Counted from the first letter of the stretch, positions 10,676 to 22,251 are shown. The stretch: 64,000 nt of DNA from Bedellia somnulentella (GCA_963576735.1 OY755187.1:62001-126000); one strand, 5' to 3'. Notes: a model not told the origin generated them from the letters alone. A program made the numbers and translations.

Positions 10676-10700
10676 AATTAACTGAAAGCGCGTAACTAAA

Positions 10701-10952
10701 CATACATACATATAATCACGGCTATAACTCCCTAGAAGGGGTAGCCAGAGCTAAGGAATTTGATATTCCTCAGCCACTTATGGAAAGTTTAGTGGGGAAA
10801 AGATGGTATAATAAAGGTTGTTGGTGATGGGTCTCCAACCGCATCGCCCAATGTTTCCTTAAAAGCCCTAATACCGTTAGTCGCCTCTTACGTACACCCA
10901 CCGGAAGAAATGGGGTAGTGCTATTCTAAGCCGGCGCTACACACTATACTTT
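10701..10952 (-). mobile_element. SINE-A, full length
   Basis: Good match over the whole length. Confidence 0.9.
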
Positions 10953-11085
10953 GCTTATATTACTAAGTGTTTTAAAATGGCCAACGCAAAAGTGTGACTT
11001 TAAAGAGCTTCTATTTTAGATATTCCGTGAATCGGTCGCCCGATTCCATATAATATTTAAATTTTATAAATAAAATTCGCGATGC

Positions 11086-11181
11086 GGTTTGAGATCAATC
11101 ACCAACGATACTTTAGTTCTATTCTATACTATCTTGCCCCCTATCAACTTCCAAAGTGGCTGAGAAGTTTCCAGCTCTTAA
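11086..11181 (+). mobile_element. SINE-A, left part, split by the piggyBac-like element
   Basis: Ends GAAGTTTCCAGCTC then TTAA; continues at 12376 (TTAAGCTATGGCCTCCCCTG). Confidence 0.85.
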
Positions 11182-12375
11182 CCTTTTCAGCGCCAAAGTC
11201 TGATATATTAGACATTTAAGTTTCGTGCCCTCGCCGCCTAAGTCTGATATATCAGACAAATAAAGCTTACCAATTTAACTCTATTTTTTCTTATCGCTAT
11301 AGTACCTGACGACATATGCATAAAATTTTCAGACAGTTTATACTTTAGTTAATCAAAAATAACAATTTCACAGTGTATTATAATGTTATTTTAATAATAA
11401 ATTATTAAAAACAATCAGCGCCAATGTCTGATATATCAGACATTAGTGATGTTACATTACAATGTTACTGCCAAAGCCAGAAATCTGGTACTCTAAAAAG
11501 AAACGTCTAAAAATGTCAAAATTATACAGGTTTTTGTTTTGGGCATAGAAAATTTTAGTGTGACGTTATTTTACCAAGTTTTACCACAGTGAAATTAATA
11601 TATTTTCAAATTATGTTTTGTATCGAATCCAGTAAATTTCATGGTATGTCACAACACTATAGCAACACGATCATGCATCAGTCTCGTACGCCAACGTCTG
11701 ATATATCAGACACGGAAGTGACGTCAGAGGCGATAGATATTTCTATAACTATTTTTTTGTGCTGTACAATGAGGGTAGGAGATATCGATAAATTATGGAA
11801 GTACCCTGCAAAATGCATGTTATTTACTGGGTCTTTGCGTTGCTAAGTTGAGTTATTATTATTGTTAATTAATATTTATTGAAATATGACCACTGCAGAG
11901 GAGTTGATAAGGATTTTGGAAGGAACTGATGATGTTGAATTTGAAAGTGATGAAGTGTTCATACATAATCAACAGGTAAGTTATTAAAAATTATAATACA
12001 ATATAGTGTTTTCAATCTCAATCTAGTGTAGTTACTCTGCTTTGATACAATATAGTGTTTGTAATTTTTTTTTATAGGAATATTGAAATTAATACCTAGG
12101 TATAAAGATGTATTAACTTTAGAAAAAAAAACTTACTACCTATCAAATTTATTTTTATTTCGTGTTACTAAAAATATAAGAATTTTGTAAGTAATTTACA
12201 ACTATTGTTTTAGGGAGAAGATGACGAATTTAATTGGTTGGCAGGAGCACCGCCGCGCCGTCTCCAGTTATCGATAACTGATCGATAGTTATCGACAATA
12301 TCGACCAACACTAGTAAATCAACCGCGTTTATTGCCGTGGCGTGTGATGAACGTTTTTGACTAAAATTCTTGGCG
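11182..12375 (+). mobile_element. piggyBac-like element inserted in a SINE-A copy
   Basis: Flanked by TTAA on both sides (11178-11181, 12376-12379), where SINE-A sequence stops and resumes. Starts CCTTTTCAGCGCCAAAGTC; the right end is less well conserved. Contains four 23-bp copies of CGCCAANGTCTGATATATCAG plus AC, at 11191, 11235, 11419 and 11699. Holds only the start of a coding region. Confidence 0.78.
11886..12288 (+). pseudogene. Truncated transposase N-terminus of the piggyBac-like element
   Basis: ATG at 11886 gives 30 residues (MTTAEELIRILEGTDDVEFE...), then an intron with GTAAGT donor at 11976 and TTTTAG acceptor before 12214. GEDDEFNWLAGAPPRRLQLS follows, then a stop at 12286. The acidic N-terminus suits piggyBac transposases, but no catalytic part is present; assignment rests mainly on the TTAA ends. 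Confidence 0.55.
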
Positions 12376-12590
12376 TTAAGCTATGGCCTCCCCTGTTTGG
12401 GATTTATGGCCATTGATTTTGTCTTAGGATAGCACTCCTCTTTATTCTTCTAGCGGGTGTCGCACGAGGTAACTCAGAGTTTTTGAAACGATTTTTGGGA
12501 GCTATGGTTGGAAATCCATCACCAGCAACCCCTTATTCTGCCATCTTATAGTAAAAAGTGGCAATCGCTTGTCTCTGCCGACCCCATATT
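12376..12590 (+). mobile_element. SINE-A, right part of the split copy plus a degraded second copy
   Basis: Tail GGGATTTATGGCCATTGA to about 12416, then a diverged copy with TTAGGATAGCACTCC and GGTTGGAAATCC. Confidence 0.7.
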
Positions 12591-13064
12591 AATTTAACAT
12601 CTTATTGGTTATTTAGATTAAGTAATCTAAAGGATACTCACGACTATAATCTTAATAAGCGTAAGACATTAAAAGTCGGTAAAGACTATGTACATTGTAC
12701 GTGCAGTCTATACGAGGGCTGCTATTTATGTATCCGGAACTGGCCACTTACAGAACAATAATTTAAAAAGTAATTACATCATTTAAAAATAGAACTCTTT
12801 TCTTTAGCTTTAGAATACATTTATTTTTATGTGACTGTCAATTGTTTTCCAGTGTGACCATTTGTGGCAGATTTCTGCCATTTTGGCAGATTTGGACCCG
12901 AAATTTAAGCTGTGGCATATTATGCTGACGATTTCAAAATCTGGCAGATTTTGGCAGATATCAAAGGTTTTGGTAAAATCATGCTCATTTTAAATAAAAT
13001 TGCATGAAAACGAACAATAAATAATTTAAATAAGGTACATACATACATACATATACTCACGCCA

Positions 13065-16000
13065 TTAGTTCCCATTGGGGTAGGCAGAGACTATTGATCG
13101 CCACTTCGCACGATCCTGACAAACCTCTCTAGCTTCGTTTACATCCATCAATCTTTTCATACATGCTCTTTTATTCTTCATACTTCGGACGCCAGCCTTT
13201 TTGAGCACACTCTCAATTTGGTCCAAGTGTGTTCTCCGTGGTAGTCCTCTACTAACATTACCATCCACACTAGCTCTATAGATCCCTTTTACCAATTTTC
13301 TATCATCCATCCTCTCTATGTGCCCAAACCATCTCAACATTCCTTTTTCTATCTTTCTTACAATATCATCTTTCACACCACACTTTTCACGAATAACACT
13401 ATTTCTCACTCGGTCACATAATCTAACATTACAAATTTTTCTGAGGGACCTCATCTCTACTGCATTCACTCTGCTCTCATGCTTCTTCTGCCACACCCAA
13501 CATTCGCTTCCATACATAAGCGTAGGAACAAGAACAGCATCATGCACAGCCATTCGGGCCTTTTCAGACACCGTTTGACTGATCATTAGGCTATTCATTG
13601 CTCCATTTACCGCATTACCCTTTTTCACTCTTCTTTCAATGTCTTCATCACATTTTCCATCCCTTGTAAATAAACTTCCCAGATATACAAACTCCTTCAC
13701 CTGTTCCACATCCTTACCATCAATCGCAATCACGCATTCTGTCACATCTTCCTGTCTCTCAAAAACCATCGTTTTGGTCTTATCCACATTCACCCTCATT
13801 CCCTTTCTTACAAAAGACTCACATGCAATATTCATCATCTCTTGCAACTCTTCTGCCGATGATGCAAGTAGCACTTGATCGTCAGCATACAAGAGGCATT
13901 TAATGATGAATCCACCCATCCTTAGTCCATAATCACTTTCACGCAACTCTGTCAAACAGTCATCCATGAACAAATTGAAGAGCCACGGAGAAGCTACACA
14001 TCCCTGTCGGACACCCCTAGAGATTCCGAACCAGTCAGTGTTTTCCCCGTTTACTCTTACACATGCACTAGAATCCTCATAAAGTGATACCAATGCACGT
14101 ATAAGTTGACTCCCCAAACCGAACTTGGATAACACCTCCCATAAACACTTTCTTACCACCCTATCATACGCTCTAAATCAATGAAGGAGCCTTTTGGTTC
14201 TTAGCTAAAAACTTTTCGGTGATGCTCCTTAGAGAGAAGATTTGATCCATACATCCCATTCCTTTCCTAAATCCCGCTTGCACATCCCATATTTTCTCAT
14301 CAGTTTCATTCATCACTCTTTCAATCAGTACCTTAGCATACAATTTTCCAACAATGCTGAGTAAGCTGATGCCGCGGTAGTTTTTAGCCTCTTGGTGTGA
14401 CCCCTTTCCTTTATATAGAGGCACAATCACCGCCTTGCACCAGTCTCGTGGAACTTTGCCACTCGACCAGCATTTTTGGAAAAGGAAGTGCAACCAAGAA
14501 GCCACCAACCCTTTACCAGCCCTCAGCATTTCGATAGTAATCCTATCATACCCTGCCGCCCTCCCTAATTTCATACTTTTCATTGCTTTCATTATTTCTT
14601 CCATACTAATCTCGCTGTCACTAAATTCACCCATCTCCCCGTTCCAATCAACATTACTGTCGATTGGCGAAGAAATGGATGCATCTTCTTTCTCAAACAG
14701 TCCCTCAAAATAATTCTTCCATACCCGTTTCATGCTACTTTCATCCGTCGCCAATTCACCCTGTTCATCTCTTATTACACTCACTCTCGTGTTTTGGGAA
14801 ACTCCCTTTTCTTTCCGGATATACTTCCAGAATAACTTTTGGTTATTCCGGAAATTATCAGAAAGTTTCCTCTCACACCACTCTTGCAAATCCCGCTTTT
14901 TCTTTTCTATTTTCTTCTTCACCTCATTCTTAACTCTCTTGTATTCATCTTCACTTTTCTGCACTACATCGTCAGTTACACTCGCATCCATCCGTTTACT
15001 AGCTTTAATCGCTAGTAAATCTAACCACGCTTTCTTCTTATCTCCAACCGCCTCTTTCACAACTTGTTGGTGGTCTATTTGACCTTTTACACACTCCACA
15101 TACTTCCGTCGCACATTCAACCATCGTCGATTTGAGCACATCCCATACTTCTTCTATTTCCATTTCATCCCTCATCTCCACGCAACTTAGTCTATCATCC
15201 AATTTCCTCAAGTATTCATCTCTGATATTTTCATCTTCTTGCAGTTTTTCTACTTTTATTCTCGCAAAATCCGTTGTTGACACTTTAGGCCTGTGACGCC
15301 AACGCGTGCACAGACCCCTTAATCGTGATATAACGAGAAAGTGATCTGTGCCAACGTTCGTGCCCCTATAGACCCTGGTGTCAACAACTTTTGCTCTCAG
15401 CCTTTCATCAACTATCACAAAATCAATCATACTTCTCTCGCTTCCCCTCTGTCTTGTATACATATGGATATCTTTGTGCTAAAACAACGTGTTTGTAACA
15501 CAAAGATTCCTCTCCAAACATACCTCAATCAATTTCTCACCATTCTCATTTACCCTTTGATCACCAAACTTTCCTAAAACTCTTTCGCAACCGTTGCGTG
15601 ACACACCAACCCAGCCATTAAAATCTCCTAACATTACAAGTCTCTCATTCTGATCACACCCATTCACAACATCGTCTAACAGATTCCAAAACTCCTCCCT
15701 CTCGGATAGGGATTTAGACATGTCCGGAGCGTATACGCAAATTATGCGCATCCGGACTAGTCCCAATTTCACCTTAATCCACAGGAGCCTTGGACTCACA
15801 CATTCGTAATCTTTCATACACTGAGCCATCCTTTCAGATATCAGAAGTCCCACTCCTTGGCAAGCTCGGTCACTGTCAGCGACTCCAGACCAGATTGCTG
15901 TAATGTTGCCAAGTTGTGAAACTTCCTTTCCCTTACGCTTCGTCTCATTTACACAAAGAAAATCCAGTTTTCTTTCATTCATAATCATACATACTTCATC

Positions 16001-16141
16001 TAATTTTTCAAACATTCCTCCACATACATTCATCGTACTGAAGCGGGTCTCTTTAGCCCACTTTTCGCCCCGTGAGCAACCATGGCGTGATGAGTGGCGA
16101 GCTACATCGCCGCCTCCGTGTTTACTAAAATTTGAACACAT
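13065..16141 (-). pseudogene. LINE endonuclease-reverse transcriptase polyprotein, frameshifted
   Basis: The apurinic-type endonuclease (16141 to about 15038) shows FLCVNETKRKG, IICVYAPD, LGDFNGWVG and TDHFLVISRL. The reverse transcriptase follows, with VPLYKGKG, NYRGISLLS, SFIDLE/AYDRV, GVRQGCVASPWLFN and the catalytic YADD. The C-terminal part has LMYGSECW, GHIERMD and ends AYPNGN. Damage: an in-frame TAG at 15479-15481, a frameshift near 15060-15090, and another near 14165-14172 inside the first RT motif. Not active as it stands. Confidence 0.93.
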
Positions 16142-16187
16142 ATTGGACCCACGAGATGCAAGGGAGTAAACTGTCCACCTAGCCAGA

Positions 16188-16241
16188 GCCCCGCTTGACT
16201 AGGTAAGGTTATTTAAATAACCTTACCTAGTCAAGCGGGGC
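16188..16241. repeat. 54-bp perfect palindrome at the LINE 5' junction
   Basis: Arms of 27 bp (GCCCCGCTTGACTAGGTAAG onward) mirror exactly around ATTTAAAT. It lies between the LINE 5' end and its target duplication. Confidence 0.95.
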
Positions 16242-16876
16242 GTCAAGTTTAAATAACCTTAAATAAGGTAGTTAGAAAATATAATTACTAGAAAATTAAT
16301 TCCAAATCTGGAAACCTTTGTTTCTGTTCCTACGTCTTTGTTGATACCCAGCCCAGATTACACATAGATATTGTCATTTTATTATGGTCTTTAAGTGATA
16401 ACTCATAGGGTTCAAATGGTTATATCCTTTCTTGATTGGGGACTCAATTATCTTTGTATTGTTTTTACTTTATTTCATTCTCTTACGGAGCTTAGCGCGT
16501 TTGTGAAGTGCAGTTCTGGAATATTGGAACACGGAGACTGCGCCTCTCACGGAAACCAAGCAAGGAAATCCTAAAAATTATGTCGGTAAAATTCATATAC
16601 AAAGAAAATGAAGACGATAATTTTGAAGCCAATGTTGATTAGGTGTATGGTTTTTCTGTAAGGTTAAAGTCGTCAATTAAACAAATATCAAAATACGTTG
16701 TTTTTTGTACTTATTTTTGTGTTGGCATATTTTTGGCATTTTGTAACGTCGAGGGTGGCAGATTCTGGCAGATTTTTGGGTCCGTGTGTGGCAGATTAGC
16801 TATTTTTGAGATGGTCACACTGTTGTTTTCACATCGTATCGTAGCGTCATTTTGAAAATTGCGTGTCTTCACCACC

Positions 16877-17929
16877 ATGGATTTAACTCGTGAACATTTT
16901 CGTGCCATGATTTTTTACGATTTTCGGCGTGGTCTAACTCAAAAACAGTGCATCGATCAGCTTACTTCGACTTTTGGGGATGAAGCACCCTCAAAGACCA
17001 CTGTGTATCACTGGTTTAGCGAGTTTAATCGTGGACGATCTAAGCTTACTGATGAAATTAAAGAAGGTCGCCCTAAAACGGTCGTTGTACCTCAAAACAT
17101 CGATGCTGTCCGGGAATTAATAACTCAAGATCGTCATGTTACATATCGTGAGATAGAGGCATCTCTGGGCATTAGTATGACGAGCATACATAAGATACTT
17201 CATGAACATTTAGCTGTAAAAAAAATTTGCTCCCGTTGGATTCCGCACAACTTGAGTATTGATCAAAAACAGGCTCGTGTCGATTGGTGCAAAGAAATGT
17301 TAAAAAAATACAACCGTGGTGCGTCAAAAGCTGTTTATAATATCTACACAGGTGACGAATCTTGGATCTACGCTTACGACCCCGAAACTAAGCAGCAGTC
17401 CACGGTGTGGGTGTTCCAAGATGAGCCGAACCCAACAAAAGTTATTCGTGCAAAAAGCACATTGAAGCAAATGGTCGCTTGTTTTTTTGGTATAAATGAC
17501 CATGTAGCTACAGTGCCTTTAGAGAATCGTAAAACTGTTAATTCGGAGTGGTATACGACCATTTGTTTGCCGGAAGTCTTTGAACAAATAAGAAAGACTA
17601 ACCGACAACGTTGAATCATTCTGCATCACGACAATGCTAGCTGTCACAGGTCGGCCGTCACAACTCAGTTTTTAGAAGCTCAAAAGATCGAATTGACAGG
17701 TCATCCGCCGTACAGCCCTGATTTGGCACCCAATAATTTTTATTTATTTCCAAATGTGAAGAAAAAATTACGTGGTCAACGTTTTTCGAGCCGCGAAGAG
17801 GCAGTCGATGCGTTCAAAATGCACGTTTTGGAGATACCTCAGTCTGAGTGGAAAAAGTGCTATGAAAATTGGTTTCAACGCATGCAAAAGTGTATAGATC
17901 TGAGCGGCGAATATTTTGAGAAGCAATAA
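16877..17929 (+). pseudogene. Mariner transposase, inactivated
   Basis: Full-length ~350-residue mariner transposase starting MDLTREHFRAMIFYDF. N-terminal helix-turn-helix region (TTVYHWFSEFNRG), then the catalytic core. First Asp in GDESWIY, second in LHHDNASCH. The third, 34 residues further in APND, is here Asn (APNN), so the DD34D triad is incomplete. An internal TGA at 17612 interrupts the frame just before IILHHDN, where an Arg codon is expected. Both lesions argue the copy is dead. C-terminus ends GEYFEKQ with TAA at 17927. Confidence 0.95.
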
Positions 17930-18000
17930 AACCATATTAATTGATATATGTTTGTTTCTTTTTTTTATTCCGGATACATAAATAGCAGCCCTCGTACCCT

Positions 18001-18767
18001 ATATTAATAAGCCCCAGAGCCGACATAACTAAGGAAATTTCAATAAACCACAATATTTTGTGACATATTTATTACATAAATAGAGTAGAAGTAAAGATAA
18101 TCCTGCGACGTCGACAATCTAACGTAAACAATACAACACATACGTACTAACCACTCTTGCATAAACATCTTGATTTACAAAAACTTCCTTATTTTACTTG
18201 TCATGTTCGAAAAAAATATAAATAAGTTTTCATACAATATAATGAATGGACTACAAATGTAGTAGAAACAAGTGTGATGATATATTTAATTAAATAGTAA
18301 GTTTTTCACTTCAGTCACCAGCTATTTGTCCAATAATTTGAAACAACTAGGTCTTATTTCTATCTCGCTTTAAAAAAAAAGACAGATAATAATGTATAAA
18401 ATCCCTAAAATTAAAAAACCCTAAGAGCACTCGTTAATTAGTCACAATACTGATCTTTCTTGAGCATTTTATTCAAAGCCCAAATTAAACATTCTTAGGG
18501 TATATTCTTTAAAGCTTTAAGTAAGTAAATGAAAAACTTGAGATACCTAGAGATGTACACAGAAAAATATATTATGTGAAATTGAACGCACATTGTGGTA
18601 TTATAATTTATATCATAAGAATTAGCTTCGTTTCATACACAATAAATATCTCAGGTATTTTATGAACTTCACTGCCGGATAGAAATTATAGAATTATCAT
18701 ACAAAACATAGAAAGAGCGCATATTTAAATTTTTAATTAATAACCTTAACAAACAATAATCAAAATA
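18001..18767. other. AT-rich intergenic sequence, nothing recognised
   Basis: No ORF, RNA gene or repeat that I can identify. Confidence 0.5.
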
Positions 18768-18890
18768 AATAAAAGATAAATAAAGGAAAGAAAAATTTCG
18801 ACACCGCACCGGCTGGAATTTTTCTTTCCTTTATTTATCTTTTATTTATTAGTTATAATCCTTACATGAGGTTTTCATGTTAAAAACATT
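18768..18890. mobile_element. Family C foldback, tRNA unit lost
   Basis: AAATAAAGGAAAGAAAAATT arms meet at GACACCGCACCGGCTGG. Confidence 0.8.
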
Positions 18891-19157
18891 AAAATAAATA
18901 ATCAAAATGTTTATGCAAGAGTGCAAATGATAACTAATCCTAATTTATAGTAAAAATATTGAGTAGTCTTGTCAACAAGAAGTTTACATTAACTTGGCAC
19001 TACTTGCTAAATATATATAAACATTCTGTGATGTCCGCCGTTGTTACATATCAAATAAATGTACACCATCTTTTACAATTAATTCAATAAGCTTAAAGTA
19101 TTAGATTCATAATTGGATACACCTTATTTAATATCAAACATGTCAAAATAATTTGAA
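18891..19157. other. AT-rich intergenic sequence, nothing recognised
   Basis: No feature seen before the piggyBac TTAA. Confidence 0.45.
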
Positions 19158-19161
19158 TTAA

Positions 19162-20528
19162 CCCTTAACTACCTGACTGGAGTCTGTCAGACTCCGGTGA
19201 CCCTTTTTTTTTGTAATAACTCATTGTGTACGCGTCTTAGGTTGCTATGCGCCTCTGTACCTTCCCCCCTCTACCGGCAGTGTTGCTCCTGTGCTCGTCG
19301 CGGTTGAACGCGCGCTGATATGCATTTTGGTGAGTATTAAACTTTTTTCGGAGTCTGAGAGACTCCAGGTAGGTAATTATGTTATTTTTTACGTCATTAA
19401 TTTTTTTATTGTTTCAGTGAAATATGGCATTGAACGACGATATTATTGAGCGTTAGTTAGAGGAAGAGGTTTCTGATCAAGAAGAGGCATTAGATTTTTT
19501 ATGTAGTGACGAAGATATAAGCTATCTTTGGTTTTACTACAAATATTACCATTACATCTTTTGTACCGAAACAAAATAAAGCGGTTGTCTTAGTCTCAAG
19601 CATGCATCATACACCAGAAGTTGACCAGAACACCAATAAACCAGAAATTATATTATTCTACAATAAAACAAAAATTGGGGTTGATTTATTAGATCAAAGG
19701 TGCTCCAACTATTCAACGGGTCGTCGATCACGCCGCTGGCCACTGGCTATATTTTACAGACTGTTGGATATATCAGCGTCCAACTCATACCTGGTGTACT
19801 TATCCATGCGTCATCAAAAGCCCGAGAGTAGGTTTAAATTTATGAAAAACCTTGCAAATCAGCTCACGAGACCACACATGGAACGCAGAGAAAAAATCTC
19901 GACCCTCCAGCGGGATATAAGAAGTTCCCTTCGTCGAGTGCTCCAGCTTGATCCAGATACAGTTTCAGGAGCAGCTGGAAGTAGTTCTGATCAACCAGAA
20001 AGGTTATCAATTCGCAAGTATTGCTCTCAATGCGACCCCAAAAAGAAACGCAAGACCCAGTACTTGTGTGTCTTATGTAAAAAGCCTATATGCCTAGAGT
20101 GTTCACGAATGATGTGCGGAATTTGCCAAGAAAAATTGTGAAGTCTAAGGCTTGCAATTTTTTTTTAAATGTTAATTTTTTGATTCTTCTTTTCATTATT
20201 TTTCTTTGTTGATTGTTCAAATTTTATATACCAATGATTAAAAGTTCCTAATGTTCGTATTTTTTTTATAATTGCTCTGATTCTACGTAAGAGGTAAATT
20301 TTAAGTTTTTTTCAATGTTCGAAGTGATTTTATTTTATTTCATAAATAATGTTGATTTTGCATGTGTTTTTATTTTGTACGGTAATAAAAACATAAATGA
20401 TTATATCATGCATTTTACTTTTAACCTTTAAAGCTCAAATTATTTTTTTAGAAATTTTTAAAGTCGGGAGTCTGAGATACTCCAGGTAGGTAGTTATGTG
20501 ACTAAAATAGAAGGTAGGTAGCTAAGGG
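19162..20528 (+). mobile_element. piggyBac-family transposon, internally deleted
   Basis: TTAA duplications at 19158-19161 and 20529-20532. Ends CCCTTAACTACCT and AGGTAGCTAAGGG. Palindromic GGAGTCTGAGAGACTCC-type motifs with AGGTAGGTA lie near both ends. Length 1367 bp. Confidence 0.93.
19424..20141 (+). pseudogene. piggyBac transposase (DDE_Tnp_1_7), N- and C-terminal parts only
   Basis: MALNDDIIER is followed by a TAG at 19454; LEEEVSDQEEALDFLCSDED continues beyond it. A deletion joins this near 19518 to the C-terminal third: TITSFVPKQNKAVVLVSSMH, KPEIILFYNKTKIGVDLLDQ, RRWPLAIFYRLLDIS. It ends in a cysteine cluster (YCSQCDP, YLCVLCKKPICLECSRMMC, GIC) typical of piggyBac C-terminal zinc fingers. 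The catalytic centre is missing. Confidence 0.93.
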
Positions 20529-20532
20529 TTAA

Positions 20533-22250
20533 AATACTTTCAAAGCGATATAGTACAGAGAAAAACAATCATTTAATAACGCTAATATTATACGTTAATA
20601 ATAACAATCGATCCGCTACTCCTTATCAAGTCACTTGAAGTCAATAAATCCAATGTAACTTCTTCCGAGAAAGATATTGTTCTCTTTCAACAACAAAGAT
20701 TTTGTCCTTTCGAAATATAGGACGAAATCTGTCTCACTAATTTTACCAACGATTTGAAATGCTTTTATAGCCGTTCAGAATTGATTTACGTAGACATTTC
20801 TAATGGCTATCTTATTTGATTCATACATTCATTGATAAATGAAAATAGCTAAAAGAAAAATAGACTAGTCAAATGCTGAAGTGCAAGAAAAAGTCATTTT
20901 CCGCGCGATGTTTCATTTTTATAGGAAGATGAAATAAATGCTTAGCTTAATATATAAAGTAAATTAACAATAAATTAACAAATTAATTTGTCGTGTAGTG
21001 TCGGCTTAGAATAACACTACCCCATTTCTACCCGAGGGTGATCGTATGAGGCGACTAAGGGTATAGGGGCTTCTGAAGTGATTTTTGGGCGATATGTGGT
21101 TGGAGACCCGTCACCAAAAACGTTTATTTATTAATACCATCTTTTCCCCAATCAACTTCCAAAAGTGGCTGAGGAATTTCTCATTCCAAAGCTCTGGCTA
21201 CCCCGTTAAGGGATTTATAGCCGTGGGTATATGTATGTATGTAAATTAACGATAGTAAAACATTGAATATAGAACACGTTTGCGGAAAGAAATTTAATAT
21301 GTCACGTTATTTTAAAAGTGATTCATCAGTAGGCAATTGAAAAAAAAGGGTATAGGGGTAAGGGGAATAATATAAAAATTTCGCGCAAACGGGAAGAAAT
21401 AACTTAACATTATGAATGCTTTTCTATGGTTTAATTATTGTGCGTTCATTGTTTTTTATCTTATTTATAACATAAATATGATGGTTTGAAACATTTTAAA
21501 GGAGAAAACCAATTACGTTATTCTTACTCACTGATATCAAGTCTGTATCGTACAAGGTTTTTTACTTTTCAGTCATATTTTTTATTTCACACAGTTTTTA
21601 GATAAATGACACCATCACGACTATAGATTCAATATTACCTGAAAATCCTTCGAGTGAGACAAGTTCAAAACTTCTAACAAAATAATCTTAGAGGCATAGG
21701 CGAACTAAATATAAATGTTATATTATTCTTTAACTTATACATAAAAATCAAGCGACATAAAATCAAAATTTAAAACAGCTATATTTAAAATACCTCGTAG
21801 TCACTATTTTATAAAGAACATGTTTAAAAATCCGTGAACAATTTCAGATAACAAGAAAACAGAATAAATAACTTATTATTTTACCGACATGATTATTCAT
21901 GTCATGACACAAAACAATTTATACAAATTGTATACAAAATTTTATATATAAAGGGATTTTGTATGTTCTTTTAAATATCATTGTTTAAGATAGTAAAAGA
22001 CAGTTGCTTATGTATATATATATATATAAGATATATAATCGGGTAAATAATTTTAAATTACTGTAGCGTCAAAATGTGATCCATCTTTGATTGCTTTATT
22101 ACAAAAAATATGAGAAAATAAGAGTCGAGCTCTTTTTTAGCTTCTTAGGCGTAATTTGAAAAATTTGAAACATTCGCACAAATACCTCTATGAAACTAAC
22201 AGAACCCTAATTAATAATCACAAATAATGTGATGCTATATATTATGACAC
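20533..22250. other. AT-rich intergenic sequence around one SINE-A
   Basis: Apart from 20989-21244, nothing recognised. A TA dinucleotide run lies at 22015-22028. Confidence 0.45.
20989..21244 (+). mobile_element. SINE-A, full length
   Basis: TGATCGTATGAGGCGACTAA subtype. Confidence 0.92.
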
Positions 22251-22251
22251 A

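Larger units (their letters stand above)
13038..16258 (-). mobile_element. RTE-like non-LTR retrotransposon, near full length
   Basis: About 3.2 kb, flanked by the 12-bp duplication TTAAATAAGGTA (13026-13037 and 16259-16270). Encodes endonuclease then reverse transcriptase, has almost no 3' UTR, and ends in GTGAGTATATGTATGTATG repeats. Size, single-ORF layout and short-repeat tail fit the RTE clade (inference). Inserted inside the 8-bp-TSD transposon. Confidence 0.92.
12850..16822. mobile_element. hAT- or P-like DNA transposon remnant inside the mariner
   Basis: Ends CAGTGTGACCAT (12850) and ATGGTCACACTG (16822), with several GGCAGATT repeats near each end. The 8-bp duplication TTGTTTTC sits on both sides (12842-12849, 16823-16830). 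An 8-bp duplication and CAG start suit hAT or P superfamilies. Without the LINE it is ~740 bp and non-autonomous. A 20-codon frame at 16579 starting MSVKFIYKENE may be a relic. Confidence 0.85.
12713..17994 (+). mobile_element. Mariner (Tc1/mariner) transposon, split by nested insertions
   Basis: Terminal inverted repeats CGAGGGCTGCTATTTATG at 12713 and its complement ending at 17994, each flanked by TA (12711-12712, 17995-17996). Removing the inner element and one 8-bp duplication leaves about 1.3 kb, the normal mariner length. The transposase lies in the right part. Confidence 0.95.

Noticed and set aside
13318..15082. Plus-strand frames across the LINE
   Set aside because: Shadows of the reverse-strand reverse transcriptase; low-complexity Ser/Phe-rich products.
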